The notes below the pieces were generated by a model that saw only the letters and a program-made list of their open reading frames with translations, was not told the origin of the DNA and did no database searches. This document shows, in pieces, positions 25,782 to 34,206 of a stretch of 64,000 nt of DNA. How positions within the stretch are numbered: position 1 is the first letter of the stretch; each line of letters starts with the position of its first letter. Both the position numbers and the translations under genes were made by a program. The stretch lies in contig CAYXGZ010000013.1 of NCBI GenBank assembly GCA_964464755.1, forward strand, positions 8,971 to 72,970. The letters are read 5' to 3'. This DNA is from CAYXGZ01 sp964464755. Its GTDB lineage: Bacteria; Planctomycetota; MHYJ01; JACPRB01.

Positions 25782-27961
25782 CCGAGGTCCACCGGGTCCA
25801 CGTCGACCGAGACCTGCAGCGCCCGGTTCCGCGCCAGCGACGGCAGGATCCGCCGCAGCGCCCCCCGCACCGCCTCCAGGTCCTGCGCCTTCACGAGGAA
25901 GTGCCGCCGGTGCCGCCCCCGGATCCGCGGGAGCTCCGCCGGGCCCAGCACCTGCGCGAGCATCGGCGGGATCTCCGCCAGCAGCCGCTCGCCCAGCCGC
26001 ACCGCCTCCCGGTCCACGAGCGCCGGCTTCGAGGCGGCGAGCAGGATCCGCACGAGCCGCGAGTACGGCGGGTAGCCCTCCTCGCGCCGGAAGGCGAGCT
26101 CCTTCTCCGCGAAGCCCGCGCCGTCGTGCGCCGCCGCGCAGGTGATCGCGTAGTGGCGGGGGTTGAAGGTCTGCACGATGACGCGCCCGCCTTTCGGGCC
26201 GCGCCCGGCCCGGCCCGCCACCTGGGTCACGAGCTGGAAGGTCCGCTCCGCGGCCCGGAAGTCGTGCACGAAGAAGCCCGTGTCCGCGTTCACGACCCCG
26301 ATCACCGTCACGTTGGGCACGTCGAAGCCCTTCGCGATCATCTGCGTGCCGACGAGCAGGTCCGTCGACCCCTCCCAGAGGCCGCGGATCGCCCGCGCGT
26401 AGTCCTCGCGGGTGCGCATCGCGTCCGAGTCCATCCGCGCGACCGAGAGGCCGGGGAAGACCTTGCGGAGCTCCTCCTCGATGCGCTCCGTCCCCGCGCC
26501 GTAGTCCCAGAGCGAGCCCGCCCCGCAGGCCGGGCAGGCGGCGGGCTTCGGGAAGGCGCGCCCGCAGGCGTGGCACTCGGCCGCGGACTCCGTCTTGTGG
26601 AACGCGAGCGCGAGGTCGCACTTCGTGCAGCGCAGCGTCCAGCCGCAGGACCGGCAGCGAGTCAGCCGCGTGTAGCCCCGCTGGTTCAGGAAGAGCAGCG
26701 ACTGCTCCTTCCGCGCCGCGGCCTCCTTCACCGCCTTCACGAGCACGCGGGAGAGCAGCGGGTAGCGCTTCACGTCCCGCCGCTCGCCCAGCATGTCGAT
26801 CACCTCGACCGGCGGCAGCGGGCGGCCCCCGATGCGTTCCGGCAGCTCCGCGAGGCGCAGGCGGCCCGTCCGCGCGGCGTGCAGGGACTCGAGCGACGGG
26901 GTCGCGCTGCCCAGGACGACGGCCGCGCCCTCCGCCTCGGCCCGCTTCATCGCGACGTCGCGCGCGTGGTAGCGCGGGTCGATCTCCTGCTTGTAGGCCG
27001 GCTCGTGCTCCTCGTCGAGCACGACGAGGCCCAGCGCCGGGACCGGCGCGAAGACGGCGCTGCGGGCCCCGACCACCACGTCCACCTCGCCCGCCCGCAC
27101 CGCGCGCCAGGCGTCGGCCCGCTCGCCCGGCGTCAGCGACGCGTGGAGCACCGCCGTGCGCGGGAACCGGGCCTTGAACCGCGCCGTCGTCTGCGGTGTC
27201 AGCGCGACCTCGGGCACGAGCACGATGGCCTGCCGGCCCGCGGCGACGGCGTCGCGGATCGCCTGGAGGTAGACCTCGGTCTTGCCGCTGCCCGTCACGC
27301 CGTGGAGCAGCACGCCCCGCGGGGGGCCGCGCCTCGCGTCGGCGATCACCCGCGCCGCGGCCCTCTGCGCCGGGGTCGGCGGGTGCTCCTCGACCGTCGA
27401 CCCGTAGCCGCCCCCGGCCTCCGCCGCGGGCTGCTCCTGCACGATCTCGAGGCGCCGCTTCCGCGCGAGCCCCGCGACGACGCCGCGGCCGACCTTCGCG
27501 CGCTCGGCGAGCAGCCGCACCTCGAGCCGCCCCCCCGCCGACTCGAGCAGCGCCAGCGCGCGCCGGGCCGGCTCCGAGCGCGGCGGGGGCCCGCCGGGTT
27601 CCGGGAGCAGGACCGCCACGGGGATCGTCCTCGCGGCCGTCCCGCGCCGCACGCCGGACGGGACCATCGCCGAGAGCGCCTCGCCCCAGCCGCAGAGCCA
27701 GGCGTCCGCCATCCAGCGCGCGAGGTCGATCTGCGCCGGCCCCACGAGCGGCTCGTCGCGCTCGATCAAGCGGACGTCGCGGACCACGAACGAGGGCGGG
27801 GCCGCGGGCAGCGACTGCACGATGCCGGAGAGGATCTTCGAGCGGAAGGGGACCTCGACCTGCTGGCCGACGCGGATGCGGCCACGCAGCTCCGGCGGCA
27901 CGCCGTAGGTGAAGGGACGGTCCACCGGCAGGGGGAGGAGGACGTCCGCGTAGGCGCTCAT
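25778..27961 (-). CDS. priA: primosomal protein N' (replication restart helicase PriA)
   Basis: This 727-residue helicase reloads the replisome at stalled forks. The N-terminal DNA-binding domain starts MSAYADVLLPLPVDRPFTYG. The helicase has Walker A in LLHGVTGSGKTEVYLQAI, a LDEEHEPAYKQ box, GSATPSLES, and the zinc-binding insert with CRSCG, CTKCD, CHACG and CPACG pairs. Late motifs include LVGTQMIAKGFDVPNVT and QVAGRAGRG. Full length. It follows the SAM hydrolase gene by 4 bp on the same strand. Confidence 0.96.
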   Translation of the reverse strand: MSAYADVLLPLPVDRPFTYGVPPELRGRIRVGQQVEVPFRSKILSGIVQSLPAAPPSFVVRDVRLIERDEPLVGPAQIDLARWMADAWLCGWGEALSAMVPSGVRRGTAARTIPVAVLLPEPGGPPPRSEPARRALALLESAGGRLEVRLLAERAKVGRGVVAGLARKRRLEIVQEQPAAEAGGGYGSTVEEHPPTPAQRAAARVIADARRGPPRGVLLHGVTGSGKTEVYLQAIRDAVAAGRQAIVLVPEVALTPQTTARFKARFPRTAVLHASLTPGERADAWRAVRAGEVDVVVGARSAVFAPVPALGLVVLDEEHEPAYKQEIDPRYHARDVAMKRAEAEGAAVVLGSATPSLESLHAARTGRLRLAELPERIGGRPLPPVEVIDMLGERRDVKRYPLLSRVLVKAVKEAAARKEQSLLFLNQRGYTRLTRCRSCGWTLRCTKCDLALAFHKTESAAECHACGRAFPKPAACPACGAGSLWDYGAGTERIEEELRKVFPGLSVARMDSDAMRTREDYARAIRGLWEGSTDLLVGTQMIAKGFDVPNVTVIGVVNADTGFFVHDFRAAERTFQLVTQVAGRAGRGPKGGRVIVQTFNPRHYAITCAAAHDGAGFAEKELAFRREEGYPPYSRLVRILLAASKPALVDREAVRLGERLLAEIPPMLAQVLGPAELPRIRGRHRRHFLVKAQDLEAVRGALRRILPSLARNRALQVSVDVDPVDLG

Positions 27962-27965
27962 CGCC

Positions 27966-28757
27966 TCAGGGCACGAGCCGGACCCGGACGATCTCGCCCG
28001 CCGCCACGCCGAGCTTCTTCGCGGCGTCGCCCCGCGCCACGGCGATCTCCAGCTTGCCGCCGCTGCCGGGCAGCGCGACCAGCGTCCCGGCCTTTCGCTT
28101 GCCGTAGGTCTCGGAGAGCCCGCCGATCGACTTGCCGGCGATCTTCACCTCGACCTTCGAGGCCTCGAGGAGCCGGCCGATCGGGATGTTCGTCACGAGG
28201 TTGCCGAAGCGGTCCACGGAGATCACCTCGCCCACCACGACGCCCTCGCGGTGGACGTCGGGCTTCGAGGCGTGGAGGTGCCGCATGGAGCCGGCCTTCG
28301 GGCCGACGCGCTCGAAGGCCTCGCCGCGCGAGAGCCGGCCCACGACCGGCGCGAAGACGTCGCGGCCGTGGAACGTGGCCGAGATCTTCGGGAGCATCCA
28401 CTCGCGGTTGCGAACGAGCCGCACCTCGAGGTCGCGCTCGCGGTCCTCGAGGAACGAGAGCAGCCCGTTGTCGGGGGCGACGAAGACGTGGGTCGGGGTC
28501 CGGACCGCCAGGATCTGCCGCTCCGTGCCCACGCCGGGGTCCACGACGGCCATGAAGACCGTGCCCTCGGGGAAGTACGAGTAGGAGTTCTCGAGCAGGA
28601 AGTACGCGGACGCGACGTCCTGGGGCGTCACGTCGTGCCCGAGGTCCACGAGGCGGGCCTCGGGGTTCTCGGAGAGGATGACGCCCTTGACCACGCCGAC
28701 GTAGTGGTCGCGCAGGCCGAAATCCGTCAGGAGGGCGACGACGCCGGAGGGCTTCAT
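27966..28757 (-). CDS. S-adenosyl-L-methionine hydrolase (adenosine-forming), DUF62 family
   Basis: This 263-residue protein belongs to the SAM hydroxide adenosyltransferase family, which hydrolyses SAM to adenosine and methionine and is related to fluorinase. The N-terminus has VVALLTDFGLRDHYVGVVKG, followed by HDVTPQDVASAYFLLENSYSYFP and VVDPGVGTER. APDNGLLSF, GRDVFAPVVGRLSRG and DRFGNLVTNI follow. The fluorinase-specific loop is not obvious, so hydrolysis is the best call. Its ATG overlaps the previous stop by 4 bp. Confidence 0.92.
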   Translation of the reverse strand: MKPSGVVALLTDFGLRDHYVGVVKGVILSENPEARLVDLGHDVTPQDVASAYFLLENSYSYFPEGTVFMAVVDPGVGTERQILAVRTPTHVFVAPDNGLLSFLEDRERDLEVRLVRNREWMLPKISATFHGRDVFAPVVGRLSRGEAFERVGPKAGSMRHLHASKPDVHREGVVVGEVISVDRFGNLVTNIPIGRLLEASKVEVKIAGKSIGGLSETYGKRKAGTLVALPGSGGKLEIAVARGDAAKKLGVAAGEIVRVRLVP

Positions 28758-30094
28758 TTCGCGGGGACCCGCCCGACCTTGCCGGTCTCCGTCTTCTTCA
28801 GGGCCGTCCAGGCCGCGTTGATCCGGCCCGCGAGCGCCGCGTCGGCGCCGTCGAGCACGACCACGTCGGTCCCCCGGCGCTCGGCGACGGCGACGCGGCC
28901 GTCGGCCCGGGACCAGGTGGACTTCGCCCCCGCGTTCACGCGGGCCGCCCCCTCGAGCCGCAGGTCGAGCGACTCGGCGAGCGCGGCGGCGAATTCCGCC
29001 GCGTCCTCCTCGGTGTCCCAGGTGGAGGCCCAGAGGGACGCGAGCCCGCCCCGGGCGTCCTCGTAGATCCAGTAGCGGTCGCCGTCCCAGCCCGCGGCGG
29101 CGGCTGCCCGGGTCCGGGCGGTCCCGCGCTTGGTCTCGTCGAGCAGCACGCGGATCCCGAACTCGCCGAAGCCGTTCGTGCTCCGCAGCGTCCAGCCCGG
29201 GGCGAACGACGCGGCGTCGCCGATCGAGAGCTCCTGCGGCCGGTCGCGCGCGTCGAGGTACTTCTCGGGGTGGAGGATCTGCTCCGTGGAAGCGGGGAGG
29301 TCGTCGAAGGCGGCCGAGACCGCCTTCCAGGAGCCGCCCGACTTCGCGAGGATCGCGAGCACGAACTCCGCGCCGTAGCCGTAGGGGAAGGTCGCGGGCT
29401 TGCGCAGCGCCGCGGGCAGGGCGCCCGAGGCGCCGGGCAGCGAGGCCTGCTTGTAGCCGTCGAGGAAGGCGGGCGCGAAGTTGTCGAAGACCTCCTGGAA
29501 CCCGTGCTGCAGGCCCGCGATCGTCGCGTCGCCCTCGACGAGGGCGCGGACGGCGAGCGCGAGGTCGTCCCGGCCCTCGACCTCGAGGGGCAGCGTGGAC
29601 AGGTCGTGGTTCTGGTCCTGGGCCGCGTGGACGAGCTCGTGGACGAGCGTGATCTCCTCGAGCGAGTCGAGCTTCACGCCGAGCTCCTTGAGCTGGCGGA
29701 GCAGCTCGGCCTCGCCGTCGGGGGGGGCGGGGTCCCGGACCAGGCGCAGGCGCTTCGTCTTCGGGTGGTAATAGCCCGCGACGGCGCCCGCGTGGAGCTC
29801 GGTCGTGAGCTTCCGGAGGTCCGCGCCCTCGGGGAGCAGCCCGAAGTGGACCGCGATGCGGCCCTTGAGCCGGGCGGTCGCGGCCGGCAGGTCCTCGTCG
29901 AGCTCCTTCTCGAGGAAGGCCCGGAGCTCGGCGCGCGAGTGGACGGCCGTCTCGACGTCCGACTTGAACTCCAGGCCGCGGAGCGCGGTCACGCGCTTCT
30001 GCAGCGCGCGGGCGCGGGCGCCGGGCCCGTCCTGGGCGGGGGCGGGGGCGGCGAGGAGCGCGAGCAGCACCGCGGCGGCGAGGGGGGACTTCAT
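28754..30094 (-). CDS. secreted HExxH metallopeptidase-like protein
   Basis: This 446-residue protein has a signal peptide (MKSPLAAAVLLALLAAPAPAQ). A zinc motif, HELVHAAQDQ, lies near residue 148, with EGDATIAG about 45 residues later as a possible third ligand region. The C-terminal part has STEQILHPEKYLD, NGFGEFGIRVLL and ASTWDTEEDAAEFAAAL, shared with the degenerate paralogue at 11469. It is a plausible neutral metallopeptidase of the planctomycete type, substrate unknown. The ATG at 30094 suits the signal peptide; upstream in-frame sequence is non-coding. Confidence 0.78.
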   Translation of the reverse strand: MKSPLAAAVLLALLAAPAPAQDGPGARARALQKRVTALRGLEFKSDVETAVHSRAELRAFLEKELDEDLPAATARLKGRIAVHFGLLPEGADLRKLTTELHAGAVAGYYHPKTKRLRLVRDPAPPDGEAELLRQLKELGVKLDSLEEITLVHELVHAAQDQNHDLSTLPLEVEGRDDLALAVRALVEGDATIAGLQHGFQEVFDNFAPAFLDGYKQASLPGASGALPAALRKPATFPYGYGAEFVLAILAKSGGSWKAVSAAFDDLPASTEQILHPEKYLDARDRPQELSIGDAASFAPGWTLRSTNGFGEFGIRVLLDETKRGTARTRAAAAAGWDGDRYWIYEDARGGLASLWASTWDTEEDAAEFAAALAESLDLRLEGAARVNAGAKSTWSRADGRVAVAERRGTDVVVLDGADAALAGRINAAWTALKKTETGKVGRVPAK

Positions 30095-30129
30095 GGATGC
30101 TCCGGGGTCGGGTCGCGGCCGGATTTCCG

Positions 30130-30159
30130 TTGCGCGGCTCCGGGACGCAGGGGTATTGT
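30130..30159 (+). promoter_or_regulatory. candidate promoter of the M16-like gene
   Basis: TTGCGC (30130-30135) and TATTGT (30154-30159) are 18 bp apart. The predicted start near 30166 gives a leader of about 26 nt. It overlaps the minus-strand promoter at 30155-30183. Confidence 0.4.
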
Positions 30160-30183
30160 CGAGAGCCTCTCCGGGGCTGTCAA
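30155..30183 (-). promoter_or_regulatory. promoter of the metallopeptidase/SAM hydrolase/priA run
   Basis: On the minus strand TTGACA (30183-30178) and GACAAT (30160-30155) are 17 bp apart. The predicted start is near 30148, giving a leader of about 54 nt. Confidence 0.5.
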
Positions 30184-30191
30184 GCAAGCGC

Positions 30192-31478
30192 ATGAACCTC
30201 CACCGATCCCGAGATCGCCGTCTCCGCGAGGAGACCGTCTCCACCCGGCTCTCGGGGGGGCTCCGGGCCGCCGTGTTCCCGAAGCGCGGGCTGCAGCGGC
30301 GCATGGCCGCGTTCGCGACCCGCTACGGCTCGACCGACCTCGTCTTCAGCCCGGGCCCGGGCCGCCCGCCCGAGCCGACGCCCGCGGGCATCGCGCACTT
30401 CCTCGAGCACCAGCTCTTCAAGAAGCAGGACGTCGACGTCCTCATGGAGTTCGGCCGCTTCGGCGCCAGCTCCAACGCCTTCACGGACTACACGAGCACG
30501 ACCTACTACTTCGCCGGCACGGAGCGCTTCGAGGACTGCCTCGACCTGCTGATCCGCCTCGTCCTCGCCCCCCACTTCACCGCCGACGGGGTCGCGAAGG
30601 AGAAGCTGATCATCGAGCAGGAGCTGCGGATGTACGACGACCAGCCCGATTACCGCGCCTACAAGAACCTCATGGCCTCGCTCTACGTCGCCCACCCGGT
30701 CCGCCAGGACATCGGCGGCACCGTCGAGTCCATCCAGGCCATCGACCGCGACCTCCTCGAGCGCTGCTGGCGCCGCTTCTACCACCCCTCGAACCTCTGC
30801 TTCGTCGCGTCGGGCGACGTGGACCCCGCCGCCGTCTTCGAGCGCGTGGACCGCGCCGTCGCCGGTCTCGCCGCCGCGGGCGGGGGGGAGATCGAGCGAT
30901 CGCGCCCCGAGGAGCCCGCCTCCATCGGGCGGGACGTCGTCAAGGACTCCGCCGTCGTCTCGCGGCCGAAGGTCCTGCTCGGCTTCAAGGACCTGGCGAT
31001 CCGCCCGGGCGACCTCGTGGCCCGGGACCTCGAGATGTCCGTCCTGCTCGACCTGCTCTTCGGCGCGACGAGTTCCTTCCACGCCCGCGCCTTCGCGCGC
31101 GGGCTCATCGACGACACGTTCTCCGCGTCCTACGCCTCCGACGAGGCCTACGGCTTCACGCTGGCCGGCGGCGAGAGCGACGAGCCGGAGCGCCTCGCCG
31201 ACGAGGTGCGCCGCGAGTTCCGCCGCGCCCGGAAGTCGCGCTTCAAGAAGCGCGACGTCGAGCGGGCCCGGCGCAAGCGCCTGGGGCGCTACCTCCGCGC
31301 GTTCGACAACCCCGAGGGCACGGGCTTCCACCTCCTCGGCGCGCTGATGAACGACCACGACCTCTTCGACTACCCCGCGGCGATCTCGAGGATCACGCCC
31401 CGGGCCCTGTCCGAGCGCCTCGAGGGGGCCGTCGATCCCGGCCGCTCCGTGCTGTCGCTCGTCACCCCCCGCACCTAG
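30192..31478 (+). CDS. M16 family zinc peptidase-like protein
   Basis: This 428-residue protein has the inverted zinc motif HxxEH in GIAHFLEHQLF near residue 70, with the downstream Glu in KEKLIIEQELRMYDD. NAFTDYTSTTYYF and YHPSNLCFVASGDVD are typical M16 landmarks. It resembles the YfmH/EF-P-5-aminopentanol-associated subgroup of the insulinase family. There is no signal peptide, so it acts in the cytoplasm, and it may be part of a heterodimer whose partner is elsewhere. The ATG at 30192 begins the homologous region. Confidence 0.85.
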   Translation: MNLHRSRDRRLREETVSTRLSGGLRAAVFPKRGLQRRMAAFATRYGSTDLVFSPGPGRPPEPTPAGIAHFLEHQLFKKQDVDVLMEFGRFGASSNAFTDYTSTTYYFAGTERFEDCLDLLIRLVLAPHFTADGVAKEKLIIEQELRMYDDQPDYRAYKNLMASLYVAHPVRQDIGGTVESIQAIDRDLLERCWRRFYHPSNLCFVASGDVDPAAVFERVDRAVAGLAAAGGGEIERSRPEEPASIGRDVVKDSAVVSRPKVLLGFKDLAIRPGDLVARDLEMSVLLDLLFGATSSFHARAFARGLIDDTFSASYASDEAYGFTLAGGESDEPERLADEVRREFRRARKSRFKKRDVERARRKRLGRYLRAFDNPEGTGFHLLGALMNDHDLFDYPAAISRITPRALSERLEGAVDPGRSVLSLVTPRT

Positions 31479-31486
31479 GAGAGTCC

Positions 31487-32224
31487 ATGGCCCTCAAGAA
31501 GACGACCGGGAAGTCCGCGTCCGGCCGCCGGCCGATGCCCGCGCCGAAGAAGTCGAGCCCGCTCCCGCTGATCATCGGCGGGGTGGCGGGGCTCGTCGTC
31601 CTCGTCGTGGCGGTCGTGGCCCTGAACTCCGGCAAGTCCCCGCGCGCGTCGGGCGGGGGCGGCGTCGAGAAGGGGCCGGACGTCCCGCTGCCGGAGTACA
31701 AGCGCGCCGAGTCCGACGGGCGGGCCAAGGTGAACGCCGCGCTGGCCTCCGTGAAGGAGAAGGCCGCGTCCCTCGCCTCGCTGAAGCCCGACCAGAAGGC
31801 CGAGGCGATGAAGGACCTCTCGAAGGCGATCCAGGACAAGAAGGACGGGACCGCGCTGCTCGAGACGGCGAACCAGATGATCGACAAGTACAACCGGGAG
31901 TCCGGCAAGGCCCTCAAGCGGATCGACCTCGAGGGCGTCGAGCGGGACTGGGCCGCGGCGACGAGCCGGCTCGTGGACGGGCTCGAGAAGGACGGCCAGG
32001 CGCTCTGCGACCGGGGCTACAACACGGTGCAGACGCTGAAGGCCCGCTGGGACGAGAAGTCGTCCCCCGAGCTGAAGGTCCAGGTGAAGGGGGCGATCGA
32101 CGACATCTCGCACGGGATGAACCTGTTCGAGTGGGCGAACCAGCTCTCGGGGCACACCTTCGACACGACCAAGTACGGCCAGGCGCGCAAGCTGGCGGCG
32201 AACAAGTACAACGAGCTCAAGTGA
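31487..32224 (+). CDS. single-pass membrane protein with helical extracytoplasmic domain
   Basis: This 245-residue protein begins with a basic cytoplasmic stretch (KKTTGKSASGRRPMP) and one transmembrane helix (LPLIIGGVAGLVVLVVAVVAL). A Gly-rich linker and a helical domain follow, with many Lys and Ala residues (AALASVKEKAASLASLKPDQ, then YNTVQTLKARWDEK). No known family is recognised. AGGAGAG lies before the ATG, 8 bp after the M16 gene, so the two share a transcript. Its end overlaps the tatA end by 8 bp. Confidence 0.72.
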   Translation: MALKKTTGKSASGRRPMPAPKKSSPLPLIIGGVAGLVVLVVAVVALNSGKSPRASGGGGVEKGPDVPLPEYKRAESDGRAKVNAALASVKEKAASLASLKPDQKAEAMKDLSKAIQDKKDGTALLETANQMIDKYNRESGKALKRIDLEGVERDWAAATSRLVDGLEKDGQALCDRGYNTVQTLKARWDEKSSPELKVQVKGAIDDISHGMNLFEWANQLSGHTFDTTKYGQARKLAANKYNELK

Positions 32225-32540
32225 CGGGCGGGGCGGGCGGCTTCGCCGCCTCGTGCTCGGGGTCCGCGGGGTCGGGGCCAGGCAGGCCGGCGGAGGCGGA
32301 CGAGCCCAGCGGGGGCGGCGCGTGGCCCGGGGGGTCGGGCGGGGAGCCGCCCGGGGGCGCCTCGAAGAGGTCGTCGTCGGGGATCTGCCTCAGGACCTCG
32401 TCGCGGGCGTCGGAGACCTGGCGCTTGAGGGCGGAGTACCACCTCCCGACCTTGCGGGCCATCCTCGGGAGCTCCTTCCCGTAGACCAGGATGGCCACGA
32501 CGAGGACGAGGAACATCTCCTCGAAGCCGATCGATCCCAT
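32217..32540 (-). CDS. tatA: Sec-independent protein translocase TatA/TatB-type subunit
   Basis: This 107-residue protein has the Tat pattern of a short N-terminal helix (GFEEMFLVLVVAILVYG), the hinge KELPRMARKVGRW and an amphipathic helix. An unusually Pro-rich tail (PPGGSPPDPPGHAPPP) follows. E8-type residues in the membrane helix (FEEM) look more TatB-like, so TatA versus TatB is undecided. No tatC is nearby. A leaderless-type promoter lies at 32550-32579. Confidence 0.85.
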   Translation of the reverse strand: MGSIGFEEMFLVLVVAILVYGKELPRMARKVGRWYSALKRQVSDARDEVLRQIPDDDLFEAPPGGSPPDPPGHAPPPLGSSASAGLPGPDPADPEHEAAKPPAPPVT

Positions 32541-32549
32541 GGAGAGTCC

Positions 32550-32579
32550 ATCGTAGGCCCGTCCCTATAATGAAGTCAA
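32550..32579 (-). promoter_or_regulatory. tat gene promoter, near-leaderless
   Basis: On the minus strand TTGACT (32579-32574) and TACGAT (32555-32550) are 18 bp apart. The predicted start at 32543 is 3 bases before the ATG at 32540, and no ribosome site is present. Confidence 0.6.
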
Positions 32580-32588
32580 CGGCGGGGT

Positions 32589-32625
32589 CCGGCGGCCCGC
32601 CCGGTTATTTTCGCCGCCGGTTTTT
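32589..32625 (+). terminator. intrinsic terminator in front of the ECF sigma gene
   Basis: CCGGCGG (32589-32595) pairs perfectly with CCGCCGG (32614-32620) across an 18-nt loop, followed by TTTTT (32621-32625). It ends 24 bp before the sigma ATG. It could stop read-through from 31487, or attenuate a sigma transcript from a plus-strand TATAAT at 32566-32571. Confidence 0.6.
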
Positions 32626-32649
32626 ACCCGGGACGCCGGGGGGCGTCGA

Positions 32650-33228
32650 ATGAGCGTTCAACCGTCGGGAAGCGACCCCATGGGCGACGCGGAACTCGTC
32701 GCGAGGTTCCGGGGCGGACAGGAGTCCGCGTTCGAGGACCTCGTGCGCCGGCACATGAAGGAGTCCTACGCCTTCTGCCTCCGCCTCGCCGGGAACGCCG
32801 CGGAGGCCGAGGAGCTCTCGCAGGAGGGCTTCGTCAGCGCGTACCGGCACCTGGGGGACTTCCGCGGCGAGTCGAGTTTCCGGGGCTGGCTGTACCGGAT
32901 CCTGGTGAACCTGTTCCGGGACCGGCGGCGGAGCCGGAAGCGCGAGGAGGCGAGGCTCGTGAAACTGCAGGCGGCGGCGGAACGGCGGCAGGAGCTCCAG
33001 GGCGCCGAGGGCGTCGGGGAGCTGCACGCCGGCGAGCTGTCCGACGTCGTGAAGGCCCGCGTCGAGGAGCTCCCGCCCCGGCAGCAGGAGGTCCTCGTGC
33101 TCCACGTGTACCAGGGCCTGGGCTACGACGAGATCGCCGCCGCGCTGGGCTGCAGCTACGACGACGTGAAGGTGAACCTCTCGCTGGCGCGGAAGCGCCT
33201 GCGCCAGGAACTGAAGGACCGCGTATGA
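32650..33228 (+). CDS. ECF RNA polymerase sigma factor
   Basis: This 192-residue protein has both ECF regions. Sigma-2 runs from DAELVARFRGGQESAFEDLVRRH to the core-binding and -10 recognition stretch EELSQEGFVSAYRHLGDFRG with SSFRGWLYRILVNLFRDRRR. Sigma-4 carries LPPRQQEVLVLHVYQGLGYDEIAAALGC. Its stop overlaps the anti-sigma gene by 4 bp, the classic arrangement of a sigma factor and its inhibitor. The targets are unknown. Confidence 0.93.
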   Translation: MSVQPSGSDPMGDAELVARFRGGQESAFEDLVRRHMKESYAFCLRLAGNAAEAEELSQEGFVSAYRHLGDFRGESSFRGWLYRILVNLFRDRRRSRKREEARLVKLQAAAERRQELQGAEGVGELHAGELSDVVKARVEELPPRQQEVLVLHVYQGLGYDEIAAALGCSYDDVKVNLSLARKRLRQELKDRV

Positions 33229-34193
33229 CGACCTGCGACGACGTCCTCGGGCGGATCGACGAGTACCACGACCGGGAGCTCCCCGCCGCGGAGGCCGCCC
33301 GGATCCGGGAGCACCTCTCGGCCTGCGCCGCCTGCGCCGCCGAGCTGGCCGCCCTCGAGCGGCTCGACGGGGCCCTGCGCCAGGTCCCCGCGGCCGGCGC
33401 CCCGGCCTGGGACCGCTACCTCGCCGACGTGAAGCGGCGGACCTCCGCCCGGCCGCGCCCGGCCTTCGGGCTCGTCCCCGCGCTCCTCGCCGTCGCGGCC
33501 GCCGCGATCTTCGGCCTCGTGTCCTGGATGGCCACCCGGCCCGCGACCCCGACGGGGCCCGCCCTCGCCGAGCGCGTGGGCTCCCTCGTCGACGCCTGGT
33601 CGTCCGGCGACGCCGCCGCCCGCGCCCGCGCCGAGCGCGAGCTCACCGCCCTCGGCCCCGAGGGCGTCGGCGCCCTCGTGACGGCCGCGCTCGGGGACGG
33701 CCGCCCGGCCCGCCAGGCCGCCGCCGCGCGCATCCTCGCCGCCTCGCCCGACCCCAAGGTGCGCAAGCTCCTCGTCGATCGCTCCGCCGAGCTCGCCCGC
33801 GAGGACGACCGGGAGTGGTCCCTCTCGGAGATCGGCGTGGACTCCAGCGACGCCGAGATGGTCGCCCCCGCGCTCGACCTGGCCCGCCACCCCTCGACCT
33901 GGGCCGCGGCGCTGGACCTGCTCCGGAAGATGGACCGCGGCGGCCTCGGCGCCGCCCACAAGGAGATCGTGCGGCGCATGCGGGGGCTGCTCGCCTCCGA
34001 CCTGCCCCCCGAGCGCGAGCTCGGGTTCCGGCTCGCCGCCGAGCTCGACATGCTCGAGGAGGACGTCGTGGAGTTCCTCGACGTCCCGTCCCTCCGCGAC
34101 CAGGCCCTCGACTTCCTGAAGCGCCGGACCGGCAAGGACTTCGGGACCGACAAGGAGGCCTGGAACCGGCATTTCTCCGGGCGGAAGATGTGA
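33225..34193 (+). CDS. zinc-finger anti-sigma factor with HEAT-like periplasmic domain
   Basis: This 322-residue protein starts with a zf-HC2 anti-sigma domain. His and Cys sit in REHLSACAACAAEL, with the early CDDVLGRIDEYHDREL. A transmembrane helix follows near residues 85-105 (FGLVPALLAVAAAAIFGLVSW). The outer part is a helical-repeat domain of about 200 residues (TALGPEGVGALVTAALGDGR and DRSAELAREDDREW), which could sense a protein ligand. It should hold the upstream sigma at the membrane until a signal arrives. Confidence 0.87.
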   Translation: MTTCDDVLGRIDEYHDRELPAAEAARIREHLSACAACAAELAALERLDGALRQVPAAGAPAWDRYLADVKRRTSARPRPAFGLVPALLAVAAAAIFGLVSWMATRPATPTGPALAERVGSLVDAWSSGDAAARARAERELTALGPEGVGALVTAALGDGRPARQAAAARILAASPDPKVRKLLVDRSAELAREDDREWSLSEIGVDSSDAEMVAPALDLARHPSTWAAALDLLRKMDRGGLGAAHKEIVRRMRGLLASDLPPERELGFRLAAELDMLEEDVVEFLDVPSLRDQALDFLKRRTGKDFGTDKEAWNRHFSGRKM

Positions 34194-34206
34194 ACAGGAG
34201 GCCCCG

